A DNA stretch of 64,000 bases, taken from assembly GCF_029392895.1 (NCBI RefSeq), contig NZ_CP114200.1, positions 496,001-560,000 on the forward strand. The letters are read 5' to 3'. Source of the DNA: Streptomyces sp. 71268 (lineage in GTDB: Bacteria > Actinomycetota > Actinomycetes > Streptomycetales > Streptomycetaceae). The notes beneath the pieces are model-generated. The model had not been told where the DNA came from and ran no database searches. It was given only the letters and a program-made list of their open reading frames with translations. This document shows, piece by piece, positions 29,772 through 37,717 of the stretch. Each line of letters begins with the position of its first letter. The first letter of the stretch is position 1. The translations under genes were made by a program, and so were the position numbers.

Positions 29772-31688
29772 ATGACGGAGAACAAGGACTGGCGGCCGTT
29801 CCTGGAGCGCTGGAGCCGGGAGTGGGCGGGGGCCGCGGCGCACGAGGCGGCGGACGGCGAGCTTTCGGACGAGGACCAGGAGGCCCTGCGGGAGCGCTGG
29901 TTGGGGTTCCCGCCCGCCTCCGAGGAGCGCGTCCGCGCCCTGGAGGAGCGGCTGGGCCATCGCCTGCCGCCCTCGTACCGGACGTTCCTGGCGGTGAGCG
30001 ACGGCTGGCGGCACGCGGGTGGGTTCGTCTATCTGCTCGCCGGCACCGACGACGCCCGGTGGCACCAGGACGAGTCGGGGTTGTCGGAGTTCTTCCCCGG
30101 CGAGTTGGAGGACGACCCGACACCCGATGACGTGCTGCTGGCCGGGATGTGGGAGCGGGCCCTGCAACTGGACGTGGTCTCGGACGCCATGTACGTCCTG
30201 CTGGACCCGGGTGACGTGGGCGACGACGGCGAGTGGGCCGTGTACTGCTACGCCTCGTGGCGTGCCGCTCCACCGAAGCGGTACGCGTCGTTCCGCGCGT
30301 TCATGGACGAGATGTACCGCGAGTTCCACCGTCTGCGGGTCAGCGCGGCGGACCGGGCCGGAGTGGAGTTCGTCAACCCGACGACGCGCGGGCTCGACGC
30401 GTCCGTCGAGGCGGCCCGGTTGGACGCGTTGGCCGGGCGGTACGAACGGGCCGAGGCGGCGCTGGCGGAGGCGCTGGCGTACGGCAGGCCACGGGCGAAG
30501 GAGCTACGCGACCAGATACGCCGGCTGCTCGGGGAGACCTACATGGTCGACTTCGGCACGCTCGCGTGCGATCCGGTGTACGCGCCGGAGATCCTTCCCC
30601 TGCTGGCGGCCGAGCACGTGGACCGTGGCCACGACGACGCCGTGTGGGGCTACACACCGCACGGCGCTTCGGACGCGGTACGCGAGCTGGCTGACGAGGT
30701 CCTGCGGCGCACGCGGGAGGGCAAGGGCGGCTACCGCTACACCGCCGCGGGTGAGTTAGGGCGCGCCGTCGAACGGGCGCGGGAGCAGGCGCGCTGGGGT
30801 GAGACGGACGCGGCGTGGCGGACGCTGCGCGCCGCGCTGCCGGTGTGGCGTCCGCTGGGTCCCGACCACCTCGCACCGGTCGGCCTCTGTGTCGATCCTC
30901 TCCTCGGCCCTGTCCTCACCCCGGAGCGGGGCCGCGAGTTGCTGGCCACCCCACGGGCCAGTCAGGCGGGCGAGGTTCCGGTCCCGGCGGCGGGCTCGGA
31001 CCCGTCGGGCCTGGCCTGGCTGGTGGACGAGGGCCCGGGTGGGTTGCTGGCCTCGTACCGCTTCGTGCTCGTGGAGTCGGTGGGGCCGGTCGACCTCCCG
31101 GGCCGCCTCGGCGCTACCGACGCCGGCGATCTGGGCGAGCCGACGCCCCTGGGGCGCGCGCGAGGCCAGCGCCGGGCCGACGTGACGTGGGAGGACGAGG
31201 CCGTGGTCGCCGTCGGCTCGGCCGGTCCCGACTGGAGCTTCGCGTTGGAGGCGCGGCCCCTCAGCGAATTCGCGGAGCACCGGTTCGCCTCCCCCGGCAC
31301 CGCCGCGTCCCGGGGTACCCGCGCGGTGACCGTGTGGAGCGACCCGGTCCGGGCCCGCCGCCGCGGCCTGTTCCACCTCTCCGTGGCCGAGGACGGAGCG
31401 GAGCGGTACGCGTTCACCGTGCGGGATGGCGAGGTCACCAGCCACGGGCCCGTGCCGGACGCGTTCGACCCCGGTCGGCTCTTCCCGTCGGACGACCCGC
31501 ACGCCGAGCGGCTGGGCGAGCGCCGCGCCCTGGAGGCGCTGGCGGCCGAGTTCGGCGTGCGGCTGCCGCGCGCCGCCCTCACCGGCGGGCGCCTGCACAC
31601 CTTCCGTACCCGGCCGTGGAACCGGCCGCCGGCTCCCGGCGAGACACAGATGTACGTGACCGTCCGTTTCACCTCTGACCAGCCGTGA
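29772..31688 (+). CDS. SMI1/KNR4 (SUKH)-domain protein
   Basis: A 638-residue protein. The N-terminal ~190 residues carry a SUKH-type core, E-E-R-V-R-A-L-E-E-R-L-G-H-R-L-P-P-S-Y-R and F-L-A-V-S-D-G-W-R, with Y-A-S-F-R-A-F-M-D-E at its end. SUKH domains are common as immunity proteins against polymorphic toxins. The central part (~200-330) looks helical and repeat-like, and the last ~300 residues are an unassigned beta-rich region with R-L-G-A-T-D-A-G and W-E-D-E-A-V. No toxin gene lies next to it. The start is the first Met before the domain; upstream codons in frame are unsupported. Confidence 0.78.
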   Translation: MTENKDWRPFLERWSREWAGAAAHEAADGELSDEDQEALRERWLGFPPASEERVRALEERLGHRLPPSYRTFLAVSDGWRHAGGFVYLLAGTDDARWHQDESGLSEFFPGELEDDPTPDDVLLAGMWERALQLDVVSDAMYVLLDPGDVGDDGEWAVYCYASWRAAPPKRYASFRAFMDEMYREFHRLRVSAADRAGVEFVNPTTRGLDASVEAARLDALAGRYERAEAALAEALAYGRPRAKELRDQIRRLLGETYMVDFGTLACDPVYAPEILPLLAAEHVDRGHDDAVWGYTPHGASDAVRELADEVLRRTREGKGGYRYTAAGELGRAVERAREQARWGETDAAWRTLRAALPVWRPLGPDHLAPVGLCVDPLLGPVLTPERGRELLATPRASQAGEVPVPAAGSDPSGLAWLVDEGPGGLLASYRFVLVESVGPVDLPGRLGATDAGDLGEPTPLGRARGQRRADVTWEDEAVVAVGSAGPDWSFALEARPLSEFAEHRFASPGTAASRGTRAVTVWSDPVRARRRGLFHLSVAEDGAERYAFTVRDGEVTSHGPVPDAFDPGRLFPSDDPHAERLGERRALEALAAEFGVRLPRAALTGGRLHTFRTRPWNRPPAPGETQMYVTVRFTSDQP

Positions 31689-31732
31689 CGCCCGGACTGC
31701 CGGGCTCGCACGGGGGCGCGTCCGGCTCGGTG

Positions 31733-31749
31733 GGCGGACCGCGTCCGCC
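31733..31749. terminator. Bidirectional terminator-like hairpin
   Basis: GGCGGAC-CGC-GTCCGCC is a perfect seven-base-pair stem lying in the 71 bases between the convergent SUKH and XRE-cupin genes. Confidence 0.45.
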
Positions 31750-31759
31750 GGGCCGGGCC

Positions 31760-32296
31760 TCAGACGTTCTCAGAGACCAGCACCGCGGTGGTGCCGGGCT
31801 CCAGCGCGCGGAAGACGTGCGGGACATCGGCGGGGTACGCGATGTAGTCCCCTGGGTGTAGTTCGACGGGCTCCGCGGCCACGCCGACGAGCGCCCGGCC
31901 GGTGCTGAGCACCACGTGCTCGACCACGCCGGGCGTGTGCGGACTGGAGGTGCGCTGGCTGCCGGGTTCGGCGGTGATGGTGTAGATGTCCCGGCGGGCT
32001 CCCGGCGGGCCGATCGCCAGCAACGTGGCCTGGTAGTCGGCGTGTTCGGCGGCGAAGACCGGGCCCTGCCCGGCGCGGACCACCCGTACCCGGGGCGTGG
32101 GCAGGTCGAGCAGCCGGGAGAAGGGGATGCCGAGCGTGACGCAGATGGACCACAGCGTCTCCAGGCTGGGGTTGCCGGTGCCGGACTCAAGGAGGGAGAG
32201 CGTGGACTTGGACAGCCCGGCGCGGCGGGCCACCTCGCTGAGCGAGAGGCCGGCGCGGCGACGCTCCTGACGCAGGGCCGGGGCGATGGTCGCCAT
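31760..32296 (-). CDS. XRE-family regulator with cupin domain
   Basis: A 178-residue protein if started at the ATG 32296. The helix-turn-helix covers residues ~5-60 (L-R-Q-E-R-R-R-A-G-L-S-L-S-E-V-A and S-K-S-T-L-S-L-L-E-S-G), and a cupin follows (residues ~80-178, with H-T-P-G-V-V-E-H-V-V and L-H-P-G-D-Y-I-A-Y-P). In-frame codons back to 32410 exist, but that stretch starts with codons unusual for this genome and overlaps the promoter of the divergent azlC gene, so the shorter start is preferred. This regulator type commonly controls an adjacent amino-acid exporter, which fits the divergent azlCD pair. Confidence 0.82.
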   Translation of the reverse strand: MATIAPALRQERRRAGLSLSEVARRAGLSKSTLSLLESGTGNPSLETLWSICVTLGIPFSRLLDLPTPRVRVVRAGQGPVFAAEHADYQATLLAIGPPGARRDIYTITAEPGSQRTSSPHTPGVVEHVVLSTGRALVGVAAEPVELHPGDYIAYPADVPHVFRALEPGTTAVLVSENV

Positions 32297-32384
32297 CAGG
32301 GGCACCGGGCCCGAGGCGGGCGGCGGGGCGTCGTGCGGCGGCGGGGCGGGGGGGATCCGTTGGCGACATGAGCATCCGTTGTGG

Positions 32385-32413
32385 TTGACCGGGCGATTCG
32401 GCGTGTTCATTAT
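32385..32413 (+). promoter_or_regulatory. Promoter of azlC, predicted leaderless
   Basis: TTGACC (32385-32390), a 17-base spacer and CATTAT (32408-32413). The expected transcription start, seven bases after the -10, is the A of the azlC ATG at 32421. The same A/T-rich patch contains TATAAT on the minus strand (32414-32409), so promoters in both directions overlap. Confidence 0.6.
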
Positions 32414-32420
32414 ATTCAAC

Positions 32421-33107
32421 ATGCGATCGATTTGGGGAACCCTCGATCGGGACCTCCTGCGCGGAATCGTGTTGACCTGCCTCGCGGTGGGCGCCATCGG
32501 CGTCTCCTACGGCGCGATCTGCGTCGCCGAGGGCCTCCCCCTGTGGTTTCCGGCCGTCGCCGCCGTGTTGGTGCTCGCCGCGTCGTCGGAGTTCCTGTTC
32601 GTCGGGATGATCGCGGCGGGCGGCAGCCCCGTGGCCGCGACCCTGGTCGCGTTGCTGGCCAACGCCAGACACCTGCCGTACGGGCTGGCGATCCCGCCCC
32701 AGGTGATCCAGCCCGGCTGGCGGCGGGTGGTGGCCTCACACCTGATGAACGACGAGAGCGTGGTGCTGGCCCTGGCCCAGCCCGACGTTCCCCGCCAGCG
32801 CGGCGCCTACTGGGTGTGCGGTCTCGGCATGCTGATCTGCTGGCCGGCCGGGGCGATGCTCGGGGCACTGGCCGGGGACGTCGTCCACGACACCGAGGCG
32901 CTCGGGCTCGACGCGATGTTCCCCGCGGTCATCCTGGCCCTGATGCTGCCGGCCCTGCGCGAACGCGCGATGCGCGGGGCGGTGCTGGCCGGGGCGGCGA
33001 TCGCGCTGGCCACGACGCCCTTCCTGCCGGCCGGCCTGCCCGTGCTGCTGGCCCTGTTCGCCGTGTTCCTCAACCCCGCCCCCAAGGGGCGCCAGGAGGC
33101 GCTGTAG
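32421..33107 (+). CDS. azlC: AzlC-family branched-chain amino-acid exporter, large subunit
   Basis: A 228-residue integral membrane protein with about five to seven hydrophobic segments. AzlC marks are G-V-S-Y-G-A-I-C-V-A-E-G-L near the N-terminus, L-A-A-S-S-E-F-L-F-V-G and L-L-A-N-A-R-H-L-P-Y-G-L, then H-L-M-N-D-E-S-V. AzlC and AzlD together export branched-chain amino acids or analogues. The ATG is placed exactly where the promoter predicts transcription to begin and no ribosome site is visible, so translation is probably leaderless. The stop overlaps the azlD start. Confidence 0.92.
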   Translation: MRSIWGTLDRDLLRGIVLTCLAVGAIGVSYGAICVAEGLPLWFPAVAAVLVLAASSEFLFVGMIAAGGSPVAATLVALLANARHLPYGLAIPPQVIQPGWRRVVASHLMNDESVVLALAQPDVPRQRGAYWVCGLGMLICWPAGAMLGALAGDVVHDTEALGLDAMFPAVILALMLPALRERAMRGAVLAGAAIALATTPFLPAGLPVLLALFAVFLNPAPKGRQEAL

Positions 33108-33430
33108 TGCCCTACTCCCCCACGGTGCTGGTGGCGCTCCTGGCCCTGGCCGCCGGCACGTTCGTCTTCCGCTTCACCGGGCCGGTGTTGCGCTCCCGCC
33201 TCACGTTCCCGCCACGGGCCGAGCACCTGCTGAACACGTCGGCGATGGTGTTGCTGGGTTCGCTCGTGGTGACCGCCACGCTGGCGACCGGCCAGCACAT
33301 CGGCGGGGTCGCCCGGCCGGTGGGCGTGGCGGTGGGCGGCGTGCTGGCCTACCGGAAAGTCCCCTTCCTGGTGGTGGTGATCGCCGCCGCGGCCGTCACG
33401 GCGGCGCTGCGCCTGCTGTCCGTGCCGTGA
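33107..33430 (+). CDS. azlD: AzlD-family branched-chain amino-acid exporter, small subunit
   Basis: A 107-residue membrane protein with three to four hydrophobic segments, including V-L-V-A-L-L-A-L-A-A-G-T-F-V-F-R and the AzlD-like L-L-N-T-S-A-M-V-L-L-G-S-L. The GTG start shares one base with the azlC stop and has AGGAGG seven bases upstream inside azlC, so the two are coupled. Confidence 0.9.
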   Translation: MPYSPTVLVALLALAAGTFVFRFTGPVLRSRLTFPPRAEHLLNTSAMVLLGSLVVTATLATGQHIGGVARPVGVAVGGVLAYRKVPFLVVVIAAAAVTAALRLLSVP

Positions 33431-33606
33431 CTCGCCGGTGCGCTCGACTCCGGCTGCCCGTCCGCCTGTTGATCCACCGCGTAAGGGCAAAGACGCTGCC
33501 CCGGACGCCCGTGCCACGCGAGGAGGACAACGCGGCCATCCGCCTGTCCGGCAACCACGGCGATGGGGGGCCTCGGCAGGGGGAACCGTATGGGAGAGAC
33601 TGCGGC

Positions 33607-34155
33607 ATGGAGTTCTTCTGCTACCACCGCGACCGGCCCGGTTCCCTGTCACTGCGCATGGACCTGCTGGAAGAGCACTGGTCGTACATGGACCGGTACG
33701 CGAAGGAGATGATCGCGCGTGGCCCGACCTTCGCCGACGACGGTGAGACGCCCACCGGCAGCGTGCACGTAGTCGACCTGCCGAACCCGGCCGCCGCCCG
33801 CGCGTTCGCCTTCGACGAGCCCGGCTACCAGGCCGGCGTGTACCAGGACGTGCTGCTACGCCGCTGGCAGAACCTCCTGGGCCGCACCATGTGGGACTTC
33901 CCCGGCGGCCTGGCCGGCGGCGACCGGTACCTGGTGCTCGGCCTCGGCACCGGACAGCCCACCGCCCCCAGCGCCCTCCCGGACACCGACGACCTGATCG
34001 CCTACGGGCCACTGCTCTCCGACGACGGCGCCACCTGGCTGGGTACGGCGGCGCTGGTCCAGGCGCCGGACCCGGACACCGCGCGCGCCACCCTCGCCCC
34101 GGACCACCACGACCACGTCGAGGTCCACGACTGGCAGTGCGGCGGCAGGCGCTGA
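33607..34155 (+). CDS. YCII-related protein with two domain halves
   Basis: A 182-residue cytoplasmic protein. The first half shows the YCII pattern F-F-C-Y-H-R-D-R-P-G-S, then L-L-E-E-H-W-S-Y-M-D-R-Y, G-P-T-F-A-D-D-G-E and V-H-V-V-D-L-P. The second half repeats it more weakly: Y-L-V-L-G-L-G, I-A-Y-G-P-L-L-S-D-D-G-A and A-A-L-V-Q-A-P-D. YCII folds bind small ligands or act as dehydrochlorinase-like enzymes; the function here is unknown. The ATG has GGAGAG nine bases upstream. An IS5 fragment begins 33 bases after the stop. Confidence 0.85.
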   Translation: MEFFCYHRDRPGSLSLRMDLLEEHWSYMDRYAKEMIARGPTFADDGETPTGSVHVVDLPNPAAARAFAFDEPGYQAGVYQDVLLRRWQNLLGRTMWDFPGGLAGGDRYLVLGLGTGQPTAPSALPDTDDLIAYGPLLSDDGATWLGTAALVQAPDPDTARATLAPDHHDHVEVHDWQCGGRR

Positions 34156-34188
34156 CGGACCGGGGCTCCGTAGGGCCACGCGGCGCTA

Positions 34189-34432
34189 GGTTCTGTCGTC
34201 AAATGATCTTGGGTGGTGGATCATGGTCGGGTGTCACGGCGCCATGAACTGTCGGATGACGAGTGGGAGTTCGTCCGCCCTTTGCTGCCCCGGTCAGAGC
34301 GAGGGCGGAAGCGGCTGGACGAGCGGACGGTCCTCAACGGAATCGTCTGGGAGTTCCGGACGGGTGCGGCCTGGCGAGACGTGCCGGAGCGGTACGGATC
34401 CTGGGCCACGCTGCACACCCCGCTTCCGCCGA
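34189..34432 (+). mobile_element. IS5-family element, left-end fragment (copy 1)
   Basis: The fragment starts with the terminal repeat GGTTCTGTCGTCAAATGATC and encodes the first ~70 residues of an IS5-type DDE transposase (H-E-L-S-D-D-E-W-E-F-V-R-P-L-L-P, then W-E-F-R-T-G-A-A-W-R-D-V-P-E-R-Y-G-S-W). It is nearly identical to the left end of the element at 36857-37717. After position ~34432 the similarity stops abruptly and an unrelated sequence leads to the DUF4157 gene. One extra C near 34420 also breaks the frame. Confidence 0.85.
34213..34432 (+). pseudogene. IS5-family transposase, N-terminal remnant
   Basis: Only the N-terminal helix-turn-helix-like part remains. The catalytic DDE core is absent because the element is cut at ~34432. 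It cannot make a functional transposase. Confidence 0.8.
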
Positions 34433-34560
34433 AGGAGGACGGAGGCCTGCCCGCGCGGCCGGTACTGGACTCCGCTCAGCCGCTGCCACTCGGGGTCGGG
34501 GGCCTCGATGCCTCAGGGGGCGAGCTGGGCGCGGGCCGGGCGGGCGGGCAGGAGGAGGCG

Positions 34561-36471
34561 TCACAGGGCGGAGTCGACGAGCTGCTGCCAGGGGTCCTCG
34601 GCCGGCTGGAATTGCCTGTTGAAGACGCTCTGGTAGTAGTCGTACTGCATGCGGTCCATCGCGGTCGGGTCCACTCCGCGGAACGTCCCGTCCAGGACGG
34701 TGTTGCCTCCTTGTGTGACCCAGACACGGATCTGGTTCGCGATGTAGGTGGGGCTGCCACCGGCATCCGGGAGGAGGACGGCCTCCGCTCTGACCGTCAC
34801 CGGGTTCGCCGGGCTCGCGTTGTCCTTGCAAAATTTCGTGATGTTCCCCTCGAGCATCGTCATCTGGGTGTTGGAGTCAAAGGTCCCGGCCACGAGATTG
34901 CCCGCTTCGTTGCCTCCACCGATCGCGCTGCCTATGACGTGCAGCCACTCCCAGCGCATGGTGTCCGCGTCCGGGAAGCCGACCTTCTTGGCGTAGTTCA
35001 GGGCGGAGTAGTTGCCCATGGCGCGTGCACGCGTCTGGCTCTCGTCCCCACGGGCGCAGGGGCCTGTAAGTTTGATCTCCTGGGTGATCCGTAGATTCGC
35101 GGGACGCGGTGGCGCGCCGAGGTTGTCCTTGGGTTTCGCCGGATTCTGGTGGGGGGCGCGGGAGGCGGGAGTCGGCCCGTAGTAGATCAGCCCGTCGCTT
35201 GTCGCCTCGGTCCTGAGAACCCACTTGTGCTGGTTCACGAGGGCTTCCGTCTCCCGGACGGTCTTGCCCATATGCTCATCGAGTTGCTCGAGAAACTGAG
35301 GGTCTCGCTGCGTCTTGAGCAGGTTCTTCCCGAGGTCCAGGTGCCCCACCGTGAGGGTATGCCGCCTGGCGATTTCCCGGGCCTTCACGTCGTCGGTGAA
35401 GACGATTCCCCCGGCCGGATGGACGGCGCGGCTCCGGACGCTGAAGGCCCGGCTCTCGCCGACCAGACGCTTCAGGTTCTTCTCGACCTCGGTGGAGAGC
35501 TCCGCCAGGGTCCAGCCGTTGAACTCGATCGTGAACCACGCGTTCGGGTCCTGTTGCTTCTCGACGTCCGCCAAGTCGACATCGCCGTGCGTTATTTCCG
35601 CGAGATACTCCGAGAGTATCTGGAGTTCCTGCTCGTTCAGAGCGGTGAGTGATCGGGCGCGGCTGCCTGGCTTGCTCACCTTCGGGGGCCTCGACTCGTC
35701 CCTCAGCCGCTGTACCGCGTTGCCGAGCGCGTGCGCGTTGTCCGGCGCCTGGGCGTGGTCCGGCATCTCGTCGTGGCATCCGGCGGCTCCGGCGCCCCGC
35801 CCGGTCGAGTGGTCGGGAACCGGCGCGGAGAGCACTCGACGGGCGTTGGCCTCCGCCTCGCGCTCGAACCGGTCGGCCGGATCCGAGATCTTCAGGCCGC
35901 GGCCGTCGTCGGTGCCCGCGACCGGGCCCTGGCGCTGCTGTACGACGTGCGTGAGCTCATGGGCAAAGGTGTGCCGGTCGGCGCCGCCGTCGCCGATGAC
36001 GATATGAGAGCCCGACGTGTAGGCCCGGGCGCCAACCTCGGCCGCCGAGGCCCGGGCCGCGCTGTCGTCATGGACGCGGACATCGGAGAAGTCGGCCCCG
36101 AGCCTCGCTTCCATGTCTGTGCGGGTCGCGTCGTCCAACGGCTTGCCGGCCGACCGCAGGACTTCGTGTACGGTCGAACGCCGCTGCACCGGAGGCGGTC
36201 CGGGAAGAGGGTGCGCAGGACCGGCACCTTGCTGGTGCCGCTCCCCGGGCTGCGTGGGTTGCGCGAGCTGCGCGGGTTGGGCGGGTTGCACGGGTTGCGC
36301 CGTCCGGCGGAGCATCCGCAGGACGGCGTCGTTTCCTACGGTGGCCTGCAGGGCGAGCAGCTCCGTCGGCGGGCCCGACCGCGCCCCGGCGGCCGCTCCG
36401 GGTGTCCGGGCTGTCATGCCTGGCCTGACGGCCTGCCGCTCGCCTCTGCCGTCCCTGTCCTGCGCCCGCAC
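34561..36471 (-). CDS. DUF4157 (eCIS-core) protein with C-terminal nuclease-like domain, candidate toxin/effector
   Basis: A 636-residue protein. The DUF4157 domain (residues ~110-190) has L-D-D-A-T-R-T-D-M-E-A-R-L-G-A-D-F-S, V-R-V-H-D-D, A-R-A-Y-T-S-G-S-H-I-V-I-G and the metalloprotease-like H-E-L-T-H-V-V-Q-Q. A Pro/Gln repeat (Q-P-A-Q-P) precedes it. The C-terminal ~130 residues contain W-E-W-L-H-V-I-G-S, G-G-G-N-E-A-G-N-L-V and N-T-Q-M-T-M-L-E, a His...Asn...Asn...Glu spacing like His-Me finger nucleases. DUF4157 is known from cargo of extracellular contractile injection systems, so a delivered nuclease is the leading inference. GTG 36471 has GAGAGGGG upstream; ATG 36417 is an alternative start. 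The gene lies between two IS5 copies. Confidence 0.85.
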   Translation of the reverse strand: MRAQDRDGRGERQAVRPGMTARTPGAAAGARSGPPTELLALQATVGNDAVLRMLRRTAQPVQPAQPAQLAQPTQPGERHQQGAGPAHPLPGPPPVQRRSTVHEVLRSAGKPLDDATRTDMEARLGADFSDVRVHDDSAARASAAEVGARAYTSGSHIVIGDGGADRHTFAHELTHVVQQRQGPVAGTDDGRGLKISDPADRFEREAEANARRVLSAPVPDHSTGRGAGAAGCHDEMPDHAQAPDNAHALGNAVQRLRDESRPPKVSKPGSRARSLTALNEQELQILSEYLAEITHGDVDLADVEKQQDPNAWFTIEFNGWTLAELSTEVEKNLKRLVGESRAFSVRSRAVHPAGGIVFTDDVKAREIARRHTLTVGHLDLGKNLLKTQRDPQFLEQLDEHMGKTVRETEALVNQHKWVLRTEATSDGLIYYGPTPASRAPHQNPAKPKDNLGAPPRPANLRITQEIKLTGPCARGDESQTRARAMGNYSALNYAKKVGFPDADTMRWEWLHVIGSAIGGGNEAGNLVAGTFDSNTQMTMLEGNITKFCKDNASPANPVTVRAEAVLLPDAGGSPTYIANQIRVWVTQGGNTVLDGTFRGVDPTAMDRMQYDYYQSVFNRQFQPAEDPWQQLVDSAL

Positions 36472-36856
36472 CCCGGTCCCCTCTCCCGCCTGCCGGCCTC
36501 CTGCTTAGCACAGGGCGAACGAGGCGGGGTAGAGCAGCAAGGATCAGGGCAACCCACAGTGCCTGAAGGTGCAACGATCAGGGCCGGCATCGACCGGCAC
36601 ACCCGCTCAGCGATCGGACGGTGCGGCCTCGGCTCCTTCACGGGTCGGAGACAGGTGGCGCCGGCGGGGAGGTGTCCGGCGGGATCCGGCGGCGCATACG
36701 CCACCTCCCCCGTGGGTGGCGCTGCGCCGCGCACCAACGAGACTCGCCACTCGCTCAACCTGAGTCCTCCTGACGCGCTTGAACACGTCAGATCATCAGG
36801 GAAGCCCTGACCTTGTGAGCGAGCTCCCCGGCGTGGGAGCGTAGCGGTGTGGGCTA
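36472..36856. other. Intergenic stretch between the DUF4157 gene and IS copy 2
   Basis: About 385 bases without a recognised gene. It should contain the DUF4157 promoter on the minus strand, but no clear -35/-10 pair stands out. Confidence 0.35.
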
Positions 36857-37717
36857 GGTTCTGTCGTCAAATGATCTTGGGTAGTGGATCATGGTCGGGT
36901 GATACGGCGCCATGAACTGTCGGATGCCGAGTGAGAGTTCGTCCGCCCTTTGCTGCCCCGGTCAGAGCGAGGGCGGAAGCGGCTGGACGATCGGACGGCG
37001 GACGGGTACGGCCTGGCGAGACGTGCCGGAGCGGTACGGATCCTGGGCCACGCTGCACACCCGCTTCCGCCGATGGGCTAAGGACGGCACCTTCGAGCGG
37101 ATGCTCCGCAAAGCCCAGGCGGACGCGGCCCGGCGGGATCGACTGGCTGGTGTCGGTCGATTCCACCGTCGTCCGAGCCCACCAGCACGCCGCCGGAGCC
37201 CGAAGAGGGGGTTTCGAGACCCGGCACTCGGCCGCTCCAGAGGGGGACTGACCAGCAAGATTGATCTGGTCTGCGATGCCGTCGGCCGACCGCTCGCTTT
37301 CGTTTTCACCAGCGGGAACACCAACGACTGCACCCAGTTCACCGCCGTGATGGAAGCGATACGGGTGCCCCGCGTCGGCCCCGGCAGACCCCGCGTACGG
37401 CCCGATCACGCCCTGGGAGACAAGGGCTACAGCTCCAAGGCGATCCGGGCCTGGCTGCGGCGCCGGGGCATCACGCACACCATCCCTGAACGGGCCGACC
37501 AGATCCGCGACCGGGCCCGTCGCGGCAGTCTCGGCGGACGCCCCTGACAGTCGATCGCGAAATCTACAAGCGGCGCAATGTAGTGGAACGGTGCTTCAAC
37601 CGCTTGAAGCAATGGCGCGGCATCGCGACTCGCTACGACAAGACCGCCGAGTCCTACCAGGCAGCCGTCACCCTTGTCTCGCTGCTGATGTGGGCGTGAC
37701 GCTTTGACGACAACTCC
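36857..37717 (+). mobile_element. IS5-family insertion sequence (copy 2), full length but decayed
   Basis: The terminal inverted repeats are GGTTCTGTCGTCAAA on the left and TTTGACGACAACTCC on the right, which reads GGAGTTGTCGTCAAA on the other strand. The element is flanked by CTA on the left and TAG on the right, consistent with a CTAG-type target. Compared with copy 1 it lacks 26 bases in the early transposase region and has further frame changes, so it is not autonomous. Confidence 0.88.
36912..37699 (+). pseudogene. IS5-family transposase, frameshifted
   Basis: Transposase segments lie in different frames. They are W-R-D-V-P-E-R-Y-G-S-W-A-T-L-H-T-R-F-R-R-W, then D-W-L-V-S-V-D-S-T-V-V-R-A-H-Q-H (first catalytic Asp) in another frame, then L-G-D-K-G-Y-S-S-K (second Asp region), and finally V-V-E-R-C-F-N-R-L-K-Q-W-R-G in a third frame carrying the catalytic Glu. 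At least three frame changes, including the 26-base loss near 37000 and one after 37130, show it is dead. Confidence 0.85.

Noticed and set aside
34189..37717. A functional composite transposon carrying the DUF4157 gene
   Set aside because: The left IS copy is only a 240-base fragment without its right end, and the right copy has a frameshifted transposase. The arrangement can be a relic at most.
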